From contig CP136897.1 in assembly GCA_034359265.1 (NCBI GenBank), positions 21,942,001-22,006,000 of the forward strand: DNA of 64,000 nucleotides, in the 5' to 3' direction. This stretch comes from Canna indica (taxonomy: Eukaryota; Streptophyta; Magnoliopsida; Zingiberales; Cannaceae). How positions within the stretch are numbered: position 1 is the first letter of the stretch; the number at the start of each line of letters is the position of its first letter. Under the pieces are notes generated by a model, which made no database searches, was not told the origin of the DNA, and saw nothing but the letters and a program-made list of their open reading frames with translations. Below, one piece after another: positions 27,661-40,904 of the stretch. Both the position numbers and the translations under genes were made by a program.

Positions 27661-29560
27661 TCACATATTTTTCAAACTATTTCTCCCTCTTCTATATATT
27701 AATCCACAAAAAAACAACTCACATTCATCAATTAATTATATATATATCTCAATGAGAAGCTCCAGCTTGCGTTAATTTGCAGAAATGTACGTAAACATAT
27801 GAACATTACCAAAATATACTTACAGATATTCTTGGTGCAGAAGGAAAGCTAAGTAGAATCATCCTGCATGCATGCATTATTCTTTCTGATTACAATGATA
27901 ACAAATCTTAAAGTTAATGCGAATTCGGTTATATATAAATATATTTTACACATAACATAAAAGTAAGTAACACATTAGTATTTCTTCAGATAAATTAAGT
28001 AATTAACAAACTATATATCTTCTCAGTACGATCTAGAACCATATATATGTAGAACATAATGCAATTATATTTTTCTTGTGTAAAAACCATATAACCCATT
28101 TTATCATATATAGATGAATAGAATGTTGCTAAGGAAATCCACATAATTTAGGTATATTAGAAACAACAAATTCTACTAATTAATTAAGTACTGATCAGTC
28201 AGAAATTATACAACATGACAGTAGCTAGAGAAAGTTAATTAGGTTCCAACTGAAAAATAAAATATATCCAACAAAAAGTACCTTGATTAATTCACAAGTA
28301 TGAATTCTTGAAAAAAATAATTTTCCACCATTAATTGATAAAACATACAATTATAACTGCATTCAGAAGGATATATATGTATATATAGTTCCAGATCATA
28401 AGCACAAATATAAGATGGTTTAAGGTTAAATCCAAAAAACTTAAATAATTACACAAAATATGTTTTATTTCTTCAGTCTATATATCGGGTAGTATATATA
28501 AATGTGAATATATAAAAAAGAAGATATAAACACATATCTTCAGAAGTGTGCATGATATAAATATATAGTTCCAGATTAATTATAATAGCATAAACATAAG
28601 ATGGTTTAAAGTTTCACCCCAAAACTTAACTAATTACACAAAATATGTTTAATTTCTTCAGTCTGTATCAGGTAGTATATATAAATATGAATATATTACA
28701 AGAAAAAAGAAGATATATATAAACACATATGAGGTAATTAATAAGTTGCTATCTAGGCATACATATATACATGTTGCCTATACCCTAATCCAAACTAAAG
28801 ATGATAATATTTCTTTAGCATTTTATTTGACACCTATATCCCCTTGAGTAGATATTAATTGTTCATTTTCACATAAATCGAGAGAGAGAGAGAGAGAGAG
28901 ATGAATAGTACCCTTCACATAGATGGTAGACCAAAAGCCCTAGAGTTGAGAAGGCTTATGCTGTAGAAGAAGCTCTTTTCTGCCCGGCCCCTCCTTAGCT
29001 GAAACACTTGGAAGAAGCACCATCTTCAAATAGAAAAGAAAGACATAAGATTCTTAAATAGAAATCTTAAGAGCATGGTGACGTAAAAGAAGGAGATATC
29101 ACAAAATAATAAGACGATATACCAAATAGATCTTATTATTATTAGTTATTTCCTCTAATTAAAGATCATAATTATTATTCAATTTGATCCCTTATGATCA
29201 TGTGAAAGGCAAAGATAAAGTTTCAATTATTTCCATCGCCATCCACCAGGGGGGATAACAAGACAAATAAACCCCATCATTTAATTTGCAGGCTGATCGA
29301 TCCATCAGAAGAAAAATTAAATGAAAATATCACCACAAGAACTGCTATCAGTAAATAAATATCACCAGAAATCTCATCAAATAAATTATTAATTTTAAGT
29401 TAATTAGAATCCAGAAAGAAAAAAAGAAGAAAGATGAGAGAAAGAAACATAAACATATTCCAGGCTGCAGAAGGAGCAAGAAATAAAGATCTGCAGAGAG
29501 AGAGGGAGGGAGAGAGAAGACAAATAAAGGGATGTGTAAAGTATATATGGAGGAGTTGGA
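27661..29560 (-). promoter_or_regulatory. Candidate MIR319 primary-transcript leader and promoter region
   Basis: Upstream of the hairpin on its strand there are two possible promoters. A near one has TATA-like ATATATATAT at about 27736-27747 or TAATATATAG at 27693-27702. A distal one has CATATATAC (29541-29550 region) followed by a CT-rich leader (29480-29525), as is common at plant transcription starts. The intervening 1.9 kb has no protein gene, contains a GA/CT microsatellite (28881-28901) and a 180-bp tandem duplication, and could be transcribed leader or intron. Which start is used cannot be decided from sequence. Confidence 0.35.
28381..28733. repeat. Tandem duplication of about 180 bp upstream of MIR319
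   Basis: A unit starting ATATATAGTTCCAGAT at 28381 recurs at 28561. Both contain TAAGATGGTTTAA, then AATTACACAAAATATGTTT, then TTTCTTCAGTCT and GGTAGTATATATAAAT, with scattered changes. The copies are adjacent and in the same orientation. Confidence 0.9.
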
Positions 29561-30406
29561 AGAGCAAGTGAAAGCGACGGGAGGCATGTGAAGAGGATTC
29601 ATCAGAGTGACCGCTTCGAGTTACATGGCGTGAGGGAGCAGAGAGAGATCGGAGGAGGGTGCGCCTCCCCAAAGTCTAAAAGGAGGCAGTGACAGCAGCA
29701 GGTGCACAGAGAGAGAGAGAAAAAAAAATGTACTGCCACTTTGACTGGCTTTTTCTCCCCGGATTGGGCGGGTTAAACAGTTAACAAGTAACATGGTGCA
29801 GGAACTCACCCACCGCCATCAAGTATCAACGACAACACCAAGAGAGAGAGAGAGAGAGAGAGATGAACGCTGGCATATATATTTCATACCAAATTAGCGA
29901 GATGCACGCCTGTGTGAATTGTGATCGGATCGGTGAAAACTTTGATATAAATTATTTTTTAATCAATAATAATTATAAGATTTACGACTAATTACCAAAC
30001 ATGGATCTATAAATTCAGAAAGGAAAAAACCAAAATTTCTAAAAAAAATTTATATCAAAATTGAAATCAATTTTAACCATGAGCGCATCATTGCCATCAA
30101 TCCCTCCTTTCTTATTTTTCACCACTGTTTGTGCATAGGACTTTTGAAATCTCTTTCATCCTCCTATAAAGTCCTAGATATAATATTAGGAACACATAAA
30201 GACTAAGATTTGCGCGCAAAAGGAAGAAGACAGAGAAAAGAAAAATACCCAAGAATGATTTTGATTTCATTTTGATTCTTGTTGGTCAGAAATCAACGAG
30301 GAAAAGAAAGAGAAAGATGCCAAAGGATGGATGTGGATGCAAATATCTAGTTTTTTTCAGCGTGTTATCTCACCAAAGCATAAATATTTTATTTTGTTAA
30401 AACAAC

Positions 30407-30410
<4 letters not shown>
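29561..30410. other. Intergenic sequence with GA-rich tracts
   Basis: GA microsatellites lie at about 29708-29722 and 29840-29862. Open frames on the minus strand (29400-29809) are low-complexity Ser/Leu/Phe-rich translations of CT-rich DNA and are not supported as genes. A remote promoter for the MIR319 transcript cannot be excluded. Confidence 0.4.

Positions 30411-30411
<1 letters not shown>

Positions 30412-30474
<63 letters not shown>
30412..30474. repeat. (TA)n microsatellite, about 31 units
   Basis: An uninterrupted TA dinucleotide run of about 62 bp, able to form a hairpin. A shorter TA run follows at 30552-30569. Confidence 0.97.
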
Positions 30475-30478
<4 letters not shown>

Positions 30479-30590
30479 ATTCTTTTACCATTTTAGTTTT
30501 TGTCATTTTGAAAATATAGTTCCGGAGTTGGTAAATAGCTCTAAAATTTACTATATATATATATATATAGTCTAAAAATAATATTATATG

Positions 30591-30952
30591 CAAGGGCGGA
30601 GGCACTTGAAAGGGTAGGGGATAATTGGCCCCATCAATTTTGAAATTTTATTATTTATACATGGTGAATGACGATTTTGCCCTTTTTAATATAGAATTAT
30701 TATTATATTTCTAAGATTTATCCTCATTTGCCCCCTACAAAATTAAAAAATTCTTCTCTATATTCTGAACTTTATCACCTTTTGCCCTCCATAAATTTTA
30801 AAATTATCCAATTTCCTAAAATTATATCTACTTTCCCTCTTCTTTTCCCTTATCTTCTAATCTCGATCCCTAGTCGTGTGCCCTTTTCGCGTCTCCCGTT
30901 GTTCATTTGAGAGTTTTGCCCTCCTCCAATTTAGTTTTTGGCTCCGCCACTG
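30591..30952. mobile_element. hAT-type MITE with CAGTGGCGGAGCC-like ends, 362 bp
   Basis: Flanked by a perfect 8-bp duplication ATTATATG (30583-30590 and 30953-30960). The right end on the other strand is CAGTGGCGGAGCCAAAA and the left end CAAGGGCGGAGGCACTTG. The interior has facing TTTTGCCCTTTTTAATAT / ATTTTGCCC words and is non-coding. A related copy lies at about 41173-41653. Confidence 0.92.
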
Positions 30953-30960
30953 ATTATATG

Positions 30961-32591
30961 TATATCATGAAAAGATCATTCGTAAACCCAATAATTAATT
31001 AATAATAGTAAATTTTTAACTACTGTATAAAAAAATTGATGGTTATGTATAAAAAATGATGGATATTCAGTAAATATTGATAAATTTACTTTAAAAAAGA
31101 ATAAAATAGTAGATTCAGTCCAAGAGATCGAAATTAATTATGAGAGAAAATACTTTGAAAAAACTATTCACTAATAATCTTAATTAGCTTTTAAAAAGCA
31201 CAACTTTGATTAAGGTTTAAATAAAATAATAAAATAATAAAAGAGGAAAAAAAGTTAAAACAATAAAAACCAAGAGCTTAGAGTAATTACATTCTCATCA
31301 CATAAGATAGATAAAACCCAGAGGTTTGAGGAGTTTTTATATAAGATTGATAAAAATAATAAAACATATATTGTTAAAAGATATATAATAAATATTTAAA
31401 TAAAAAAATGTACGTACAATAAGTGAGAAATAGTTGATAAAATATTTAATAAAATAAAGAAAAATGAAAATTAGAAGAAGAAAAAAACCTTGGAGAGCAA
31501 CTGAGTTCCTCATCTCCCCTTATTTGCATATAGAGTAGATAGGATGACAATATATATCAATTTTAATCAAGTACCCTACTATATATTCAACCGGGCGAAA
31601 AATGATTTTTGAATAGTGATTCTAAGGTTTTATGTTTCTAGCAAAGAACAACGGAACTTAGTCATCATCCCAACTTGGTTAATCCTCATCGGTTCCTTCA
31701 TCAAGTCGAAGATTATGTTCGATGTAATATCATTTATCATCTATAATTTCATAAGACCTAATTCTTAAATTGAAATTAATGGTAGTACACTCATAAAATC
31801 TTATTAAATAACACATACAAATTCTCATGAACTCTCAATGTTAAATTATAATTTCATGTAGAGAAATTAATTATGTGAGAAGGTTTAATTTGTTTGAACC
31901 TCATCAGATCCTCTATCCAACCTTACAACAATACTATAATGCAATGATTATATATATATATAACAAAATATCACTTAGATTTTTTAAGAAAATATCATGT
32001 TTAAATAACTAGTTTAATTCCATCCTCCTCTTAGCTTCCAAAGAAATGGTTGGCTCCCCTCTGTTTGTAGAAGAAAATTAAAGTTGTCTTCTTCTTCTTC
32101 TAATTCCATGGAATTAGAACCAATGAAGGGAGAGGTTGGAAGATTCTATAGAGTGGGGTGCTGGGGGGGGGGTTCTAACAATAATTATCCTCTTTGTCTT
32201 CTTCAATTCATTCAATTCAAACGCATGATTGTTTCTTTAATTCTATATATCCAAGTTTTGTGGCCCCAATCAAATTCGAATTAATGCTCTCTTTATATGT
32301 TGATTCAGGTACATTTTTAATTTGTTACATGATTATGATAACTATAAACCTTATAACGCTTAAAGAAAATGACAACCATATATATTTTCAAATGCAAGTC
32401 GATTTTTTGATATATAATTAATGCAATAGGCGCGCATAGTAAATGTAAAAATAACTCAAATTAAAGTTAACGCTACTATCGTCTTAATGTACTATTTAAT
32501 TCAAAGTTTTTGATATAAATAATGTACAAGAGATTATTTTAGAAAAAATGATTAAAATAAATGATGCATAGATTATATTATGTGTTACACT

Positions 32592-32635
<44 letters not shown>

Positions 32636-33950
32636 CGAAGGCTCCCGAGCATACTCAACGATAGAAAAAATTTATATGGACAGTCTGCCCATATAAATCT
32701 CTATGAGCAAGTGGATATAGATTTTAAACGACTGAACATATTTATTCATTTTCTATCTATGTTCATATTCATTCCTTTTCTATTCATGTTCAGTGGCTTA
32801 AAGTCCATCTCCATTCATTCATGAGTTTTCTATGAGCAGTCTGCCCATAGAAGTTGCACTCCTCAATGATGACATGCAAGATGATGCAAATTGAAGCATG
32901 CAAGATGAAGGAGAAGAAGACGGGGATGACAATGTTTTTGCAAAACTTGAATGATAGAGGAGAGGAGGAGGAGGTGCTACTGCAGAGCTTTGACAATCAA
33001 TGATATATATATATATATATAGTAGATGGTATAATTAATTAAGGAGAGCTTAAGATTTTACTTTTTAGAATATATTTAGTGGGGGCAACAATATATCCGA
33101 AGGTGGTGATGGTTGACGATAATAATTAACTTCAAGATAAGGCAAAAACGAAACGATAACACTCAGTGATTAATTTGAGCGCAAGTGAGAAGAAAAGGTA
33201 AAGTGAAACTCCGCACCACGCATATCTTATTTTAATACTGATCTTAATGATGCAACAATGTCGAGTTGTACTCATTGCCTTCAACCAAGCAAGTTTTATA
33301 TCTTTTTAATTGATGTGAACTTGCAAATCATAAAAATATTTAGGAGATACAATTAAAACTCTTTTCAATTTCATATTAATTACCTTTTGCAAAACCCATG
33401 AAAGATAAAGGAACTTGCTAGATAGAGAATTTGAAATTAAGTATGCAGTAGATACATGCTAATTAAGTTTTGATTTCCTTAGGATTTAATTTCCAAGCCT
33501 ATAAATATGAAACTTATAGATAAACAAGGCACATTACAGGAAATTTGAAGTTAAGAAAATGGGGTTTCCAAGCCTATAAGTTGGGGTTCCTTTAATTAAT
33601 TTGGTTGAGTGCATTGGTGGACAAATTAAATAGATAAACAATTGGCACAGTATTGGGACCTACTAGATTGCCAAAGATCTTAAATAGATATGACATTTCC
33701 CATTTCATGGGTGTCATAATTACTAAGTTTGCCTTGTTCTTGTGAATGATATGTGTGGTGCATAATGTGCATTATAAGGCCAACACGTCATTATCATCAT
33801 CCACATTTCAAGGTTACTTATCATATGTAATTAAGCATAAGGAGTTAAACTCTCCACATGCCCTGCCACTCTCATGGGGCTCACAATAGTTGGGTCAACA
33901 CATTTGAGAGGGAGCTGCCAAGAGGTCTATCTTGCAAAAAACCAATATCA

Positions 33951-33986
<36 letters not shown>

Positions 33987-35450
33987 TTCAAACAATTAAT
34001 CTGCAATGAGATAGTACATGCTTGAAAGTTAACATGGTTCATTACTGTTCTTTGTTCATGGTTTAGCTAGATGTAATAGATAGAGATGTGATGGTGATGA
34101 TAAATGGATGTTGCTTTGACTAATAAATTAAGTTGATAGATCATGAATGATTTATCTTGATTGCTTGCATCACATGACTCTTTTATCAAGTGCCTCTATA
34201 TATCTCAACATCAAACAAATGAATTTGTGCTGCTTGGAGAGATGACGTGCAGTTGTGCCAGTATAGAAAAAGTACAGCAAAATTAAATTTGGGAAAAAAT
34301 ATTAAAATATTCTTAACATTTTCCTGATGTACTAAAATGCCCGTAAAATATTTTGAATCAAAAATATTATTTACATTGTGGAATTATGTGCAAAAAAAAA
34401 ATAGCCCTATAAGTCAACGACGTTAATGAAAGAATAACAGAGTTAATGTGGCTGATGACTGAGACTGGTGATGTGGACACGTGGAGCACATGCAGACCAA
34501 GACTTTTTCTGACGGATACTAAAATGCATCTAATATTTATTTTGAAGCTAAAATACTCTTGAGGTTATTGAAAATGATATAAAAATGACACACAATCTAA
34601 CTTCTATTAAGTGGGACTTAATTGGAGATGTCGTGGATGTTGTTTGAGATGTTGACTTTACACGTGACGCACATGCAGAGAGCAACTTGTCACACAAGCG
34701 ACACGTAAGATACAACATGGAGATGAGCAAAAAAATTAAAAATTTGGTTAACCAAAAATTGGTTCGAAACTAGACCGAATTTTTGGTTAATCGATCCAAT
34801 GGTTTCAGTTTCGATTTTTATTTTCTAAAATTTCAGTTTTTGATTTCAGTCAACTTCGTTATCCCTTCATTAATATCGTTATCCATCCATTTACAAAAAT
34901 CAAAATTGAAATTTGAAATTAAAAATTAAAAATTTAAAAACTAAAATCGAAACCGAAGTATCGTAAACGAAAAGTTGCATGGCTCCTCCACCTTAACTGA
35001 GTCATTGTGACATGTTGCTAGAAGTTATCCATGATTTTTAGGAACTTTTGATTAATGTAAAATAATTTATAAATTGCCCGATCAAAATGTTCAAATGCGT
35101 GTATCAAGTCCTTGTTGAGTCACAACACAAGGACTGATAAATTTGAGGGTCAAACACATCAGGTGAAATAGGTGAAATAGGTGAAATAACTTCTATTATA
35201 CTTTTAGGGATAGGGGTGAGAATTAATTTAATTTAAATATTGAAATGAGACTTTATGAATTTATATCTTAGATGTTGAAAAATTAAATTCGATTAAAAGG
35301 ATTTATTTTAATTGAGATGTTTAATTATATTAGATAACTAATCAAAGTATGCACATGCAATTATAATTGGTTAGAAATTTGAGAGAATATTCCTAGCCTT
35401 TAGATTATTTTGAAGGTTAGGATTATTTGGATATGATATGATATATATAT
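30961..35450. other. Long gene-poor AT-rich stretch
   Basis: No gene is recognised in 4.5 kb. Simple repeats are a run of 10 G (32162-32171), TA runs (32595-32633 and 33002-33020), and GT then GA runs (33952-33987). Short inverted words AGTCTGCCCATA occur at 32680-32695 and 32838-32850. The stretch 34300-34740 has ACTAAAATGCCCG-type words often seen at Mutator-like ends, and 34735-34980 has facing GGTTAACC/GAAACCGA words suggesting a decayed hAT, but neither could be bounded. Confidence 0.4.
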
Positions 35451-35451
35451 A

Positions 35452-35665
35452 TAAGGGCCGGCCGTTTGGTTCGTAAATTACTCGTCACATGACACCAGAT
35501 TGCGAAAGACCCCATTTTCTCAAGGCATTTTCCCGGCCGTGTCCTCCGCCTCAAATTGGTGTATCGAGAAATTTCTCGGTACACCAAAATAATCTCAAAT
35601 CTTGTCCCGAACAGGTTCACTATCCTATCACGGGGTCTATTTTACCAAACAAACGGGGGACATGA
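35452..35665. mobile_element. Small PIF/Harbinger-like MITE (putative)
   Basis: The left end GGGCCGGCCGTTTGGTTCGT and the right end on the other strand (GTCCCCCGTTTGTTTGGTAA) share the CCGTTTG-TTTGGT pattern. The interior has paired AATTTCTCGG / CCGAGAAATTT-type blocks near 35568-35585. No exact 3-bp duplication was fixed, so the boundaries are approximate. Confidence 0.5.
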
Positions 35666-35854
35666 TCTAAAATCCAGTTCAGTCCCGATTTTTTTGCTAA
35701 ATAAATGGGCCTAAAGACTTTCAAATCCATGTGAGTTCATGACAAATAAACACACGAGTACTTTTGCAATTGATGTATTCAACTTATAATTTTTCAACAA
35801 ATAAATAAACAAACTATTGAACTTATAAATAAGTTTGTTTGGTCGAGTTTAGAG

Positions 35855-36240
35855 AAAAAAATCGGTCCAACCCGACCAAGTGTAATCGGGTTAGGTCGGG
35901 TCGGGTAGTCGAGTTTACCCGTTTAGGTAGAAATGAATTTTCAAAAATTTTTTTTTAAAAAAAAAAACTAAAATAATTATTTTGTTAATATAAATATTTT
36001 AAAACTAATTAAAAAATATAAATAATCAGGTCATCGAGTTGGATCTTGAGCAATCGGATTTCAAATTTTGAAACCCGATTGAGACCCGACCCTATTATGG
36101 TCGGGTTTGATCGGATTGTACCCGACTCGGCCCAAATAGTTCGGGTTGAATTGGGTCAGGTTCATTGGATTAATATAATATTTTTTAATGCAGTTACCTC
36201 TGTAAAAAGTAAAATAAAAATAGTTCACTAAGTCCTGATT
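35855..36240. mobile_element. Decayed hAT-like element (putative)
   Basis: Dense TCGGGTTAGGTCGGG and AACCCGATTGAGACCCGAC words on both strands surround an AT-rich centre, as in the better-bounded hAT elements of this window. Ends and target-site duplication were not resolved. Confidence 0.4.
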
Positions 36241-38657
36241 AACTTGCAATAATATATATATATATATTCCAATTTAAGCTTAAATTATACTTTCTCCTCT
36301 CTATGTATGTTTATCTTTGCATATTGTTCTGACGTGACACATACACATCTCCAATTGGAAGCAGTGTTGGTTAAGAAAACTCCATTTAGTATCAGTTCCT
36401 CAGGGAGATTGTGGAGTACCATCAGCTAACCATGACTGCAGGATGTCATCTACTTGGAACCTCTTCAACATCGATCATCATAGCATTTGAAACTTGAATC
36501 TCTCTCGCTTGTCCTATCAACTATCCCATGCTCTCATCATCTGTAAACATGGAGGTCGCAACAGGAACCCCAGTCTCCCCTACTTCACTTGATGTTGTTG
36601 TAGAGACTCAGCATGTTTTATTCAGCTGTTTTTACAGATTTTATATGTAAACCACCATGCTTGTTCTTCAATTTTTTACAGATTTTATTCAGCTGTTTTT
36701 ATTTATCCCACACAACAACAACAATGTATACTTAGCATCCAGTATTCTTTGTTTTTATAGTTGTAAACTACCTCAAATTAAATTATATTCGTAGCTTTGT
36801 GCCATATCTAAGTCATGACGTGCGTAGATACCTTTTAATGTCCACATTTATTCATTCTTGAGTCTCTTTCTTTTTCCTAATCAACCACATTATCTGTTCT
36901 TTTGATCAATGGAACTATCAAGTATCAACTCTCTTTAGTGTCATTAATTAATATAAGACTTTCAATCAATAGGAGGGGCAATAAAGCAACCTACATTTCT
37001 GCAAACCAGCAATCAAACAATTTTAATCGAATATCTTCTGCAGGAATGCATGAAAGGAATAAATTATTTGAATAGTAGCATAATATATAGTTGAGACTAA
37101 TACAACATAGCATATGATGTCCCAACTAATTGCAGATTACTTGCAATGGTAGAGTCGACGTACAAGAATCATAACCAACTCGGAAACTATCTTCCAAGCC
37201 AAATCCAAACAAAAAAATTCTCACATAGATGGTTAACTTGTTTTAGCTTTTAATCCAGGAAGGAACAATATCAAAAGGAAAACTCAAAACCCCCCAAATT
37301 CTGGACAATTTCCCACTCACTGCTAAAAAATCAGCACAGACGGTAAGTTCCTATGGATTCACTTTATCTTTGATTAGATAGTAGAAGAAATGGAAGTTCC
37401 AATTCAAAGAAAAAGAATAAATATTAAATATCATCTTCAACAGTCTACAATGAAGCTGGAATTCATTGAAAACAGTTTTCCAATAATGGTCTAGCTGCCA
37501 GGATTACAAAATCAACCATTTAAACATCAACATCTCCAAGTATTGACAAAGTTTCTGAATAGTGAAGTTATGAAGGAGAAATCAAGAGCACGGAAGGTCT
37601 TAAAGTACAAAGCTTCTTTATTCTCAAAAGATAGACATTAGATAGCCATCTTGTTTATGATTGCTTCCTGCAATAATGAAGGCAAATTTCCTATTACATA
37701 CTGACAAGAAAAAGATAAAAGAATGGGTTTCTCATGGAAAACAGTTTCAAGAAAACATTTTGCCTGACGTTTGGTAGTAGAAATGATTGGTCCACAGAAA
37801 GATATTTCACTCAACAGGAAAAAGATAGTGTAACTTTGAGAAAAATGACTTCCTTTTGAGAAGAGGATGTCATTTTCCGAAAACTAAAAACTCCATGTTA
37901 TACATGCAATGTAATACTTTTAACAAAAAAAAATAAACAAACTAGTATCTTATAGCATAATATGAATATATTTATAATAATAACACATCATATTAAAATA
38001 TTTAAAAATTGGAAATATATTAATAAATATAGTAACATAAGAAATATTATATTATATTATTAAATAGTATAATATAAATATTAAATATAGTATTTCAAAA
38101 CATTTATATTATTTTATTTATAAAAACATTTTATAATATAATATATTTTGGTTTATAAAAAAGTTGTGATATTTAAAATACATATAATTTAAATTTTCTT
38201 TATCTTCTATTTTTAAAACATATACATATTTCATTCAAGGAACCTTAATTTATTTGCTTACCAAACATAAAAATAATTTGCAACTCATTTTCAAATGTAC
38301 AACCAAACATAAGAAAATGAATTACCGAAAATAGCTTCCTCTGAAAATATCTTTCCCTACAATTTTTTTTTCATGAAACAGACATAGTCAAGTTTCCAAA
38401 CCAAGGAAAAAATGCACATTGCACAATCATCATGTGAGACATTCACAGATGTACATAAGACCATCTAGTTTGGCATACATGAAACTTCTATTTTAGTAAT
38501 TCTAGATTAGATATAAACATCAAAGACACTGAAACAAAGCATATGAATAATAATAACAAGACACTGAAGTATAAGCCATTTCAACATAGTCATGGTTGCA
38601 CATATCACAAGTGACATTAGGCAGGGGACTCATATAGCTTGTGACAGACCAGGCACA
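36241..38657. other. Intergenic sequence, no gene recognised
   Basis: Mostly AT-rich. The stretch 37730-38390 has GAAAACAGTTTC / GAAAATGA words at both sides of a very AT-rich centre and ACCAAACAT near 38265 and 38303, suggesting an old MITE without clear ends. The stretch 36300-36800 is more balanced in composition, but no frame or motif was recognised. Confidence 0.4.
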
Positions 38658-38665
38658 CTGCCAAG

Positions 38666-39254
38666 CACTGTTGTCAGAATCTCACTATTCGCGATACGAA
38701 TCATGTGATTCCGTTCAATTCAGCATCCCACCAATTGAAACCACAACATGAATCGAAGTTGGCTAGAATCACACGACTTGCGATTCGAATAGTGTGATTC
38801 GGTTCGATTGAGCATCCCACCGATTGGAACCACAACATGAATGGAGGTTGGCCTTGAATCGTAGTTTGAATTGCCCGCATTGCCGGAACCGTGCGATTCC
38901 CATCGCTGCAACTTGAATCGCAGAGTCGGCAATTGAAAGATTCCATATTCAGGCTGGTCGTAGCCGCTGGGTCTGACCCGGATCCGATTGTAATCCGAAC
39001 TTAATTTCAATCAAATTTACTGCCTTTTTCAATTTTTGGCATTAGTCTTCACTCTTTTGTTTGATGAATCATTATATTTATTAGGTTATCATGACATATA
39101 ATTTTGAGTCCTATGAGTATTTTGTTCATATTATAGGTATATATATTTTAAATTATATTTTTAAGTTGTTTTTTGAATCTTATGGTTCAAATCGATTCAC
39201 GATTCAAAATTCAGCCCAATGATTCACGATTTGAATCTCGACTTGACGACTATG
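38666..39254. mobile_element. hAT-type MITE with CACTGTTGTC ends, 589 bp
   Basis: Flanked by a perfect 8-bp duplication CTGCCAAG (38658-38665 and 39255-39262). Ends are CACTGTTGTCAGAATC and, on the other strand, CATAGTCGTCAAGTCG. Inside, an 81-bp-scale direct repeat occurs (ATTGAAACCACAACATGAAT at 38738 and a variant at 38823), and facing GATTCGAAT-type words line both ends. Non-coding; a different hAT family from the TAGGGGTG elements. Confidence 0.92.
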
Positions 39255-39262
39255 CTGCCAAG

Positions 39263-40635
39263 TACCATCATAAACGACTGAAAAGATACATCTTCTTCAA
39301 ACTAGTTACAATACATATTTAATTTTTTGTATATATTATAACAATATGATCATTAGCTTAAATAAGTGAAAAATCTTAGCAACATTTTCTTGGAAAAATA
39401 TTACCATAAGTTCCTTCTAAAACAGGAGAAACAACAACTTCTTTGACAAAAAGGAAAATCAAATTGCAAGCTCACTAATTGTCTTAAATGAAATAATTTT
39501 ATTTATAATAAATAATCAAATAGGTTCAATTTTATACTAGAATCATGAAGAAGATAAATAGAAGGCAATGCTTTCAATAGTTAATGATTAAGATTCAGGG
39601 CTCCAAGTGAATAATAATGAAAAAGATTCTAAGATAAGAAAAGAGAAAAAGAAGTTTTAGGAGTCAATACCATTAGGAATAAATGACTGCAAATTGCTGG
39701 AAATTAGAAGTTCAATGAAGAATTCAAATAACATAATGAAGGATCACATTATTATTAGTTCACCAAATTGCACAAATAAAGGACTTAAGTTGTAGCTAAT
39801 GATAGAATAGTCAAAAGTTAAATCAGATGATAAGATAAGTGATTCTGCTGTGCAATGAATTTGCCTTGGATATCTAACCAGGGGAAAAAAAGAAAGTTGG
39901 ATTTATGTCAAGGACTTCAGGCAATCAAGCCTAATAAACAAGAGGGCAACAGAGAAAGAAAAAATAATTAGAAATGAAAGCCTTGTCCTGCCTCAGTTTA
40001 GAAAATTTTAAGATGACAATTTCATATGCTTTCAACCAAAAAAATGTGCTTACAACAATTCTGATACTAAAGGTTGGACAGTTGATGAACAAAATAATTT
40101 AGAGAAATAAATTTGATATCGTCAATTATTTAGATAGTACTAGGGTTTATTTTTGTTTGCTGCAATCCTGTACTGTAGTTCAATCCATTAAGAAATCATT
40201 TTCTCTTAGATTTGAGTTGAATATAGGTTCAATTTTCCCCTGCTAAGGTGGAGAGCTCAACTTCGTGACTAATGTTGCATACTCAATTGTTTCCATGAAG
40301 ATAAATGATTCAGCCATTGCTGAACAAATCCTAGTCCTAACTCATCATCCTAGTCCAATCCGTGAAGAGACAAATGATTCAGCCATTGATTACTATCCCT
40401 CTAATATGAAACATATTCGTGGATCTGAAAGTGGATTTATTAACTCATCCATTTGGACATCCAAATGTCAGCAGAAGCCTGGACAAAATATCCAACTTTG
40501 TGGGTAAATCAATGAGGAAGTTGTCCGCCACAAAGGGAGTTGCTTCTCGCATTAGGAGAATCACTATCAAACTTAACCCTACAACCATCAAATGTAGAAC
40601 AATCAACAAAGAAAAATAAGTAAAAGAAACAAGAC
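39263..40635. other. Sequence downstream of NDUFA1
   Basis: AT-rich, no other gene recognised. The few hundred bases next to 40636 probably contain the NDUFA1 3' UTR. The block ATGATTCAGCCATTG repeats at about 40305-40320 and 40373-40388 with flanking similarity, a small local duplication. Confidence 0.45.
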
Positions 40636-40904
40636 CTAATTCGAAGCATTGGGGTATTGCTCCATTATCTTCTTGTCCCTCCTCTCCATCGCCACATCCC
40701 AAACATCATTGCCGATATGCTTCGGCTGCAATTGAGTTAAATCGGAGAATTAGAAACGGGAGAAAGGAGAATCGAAGGAGTTGTGGATCTCACCCTCCCA
40801 TGAGCAGCCCTGTGGATGTAGTATTGCGCGTTGCCCATCACGCAGAGCATCCCGGCGATGATACCGAGTGGAAGAACCGCTTCCAGCCATCGTAGGTTGG
40901 CCAT
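40636..40904 (-). CDS. NDUFA1: NADH dehydrogenase (complex I) subunit NDUFA1 / MWFE
   Basis: A small accessory subunit of mitochondrial complex I in the inner membrane. Two exons on the minus strand join in frame: 40794-40904 (37 codons) and 40636-40725 (29 codons plus stop), 66 aa in all, with a 68-bp GT-AG intron. The first exon gives WLEAVLPLGIIAGMLCVMGN, the single membrane segment, then AQYYIHRAAHGR. The second gives PKHIGNDVWDVAMERRDKK. This matches the plant MWFE protein in length and motifs. An upstream in-frame extension exists from 41069, but the conserved start is the ATG at 40902-40904. Nothing suggests it is broken. The neighbouring ERF gene is unrelated. Confidence 0.94.

Noticed and set aside
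29348..29809. Overlapping minus-strand open frames rich in Ser, Leu and Phe
   Set aside because: They are translations of CT-rich tracts, more likely leader or promoter DNA.
30331..30605. Frames encoding poly(Ile-Tyr)
   Set aside because: Translation of the TA microsatellite.
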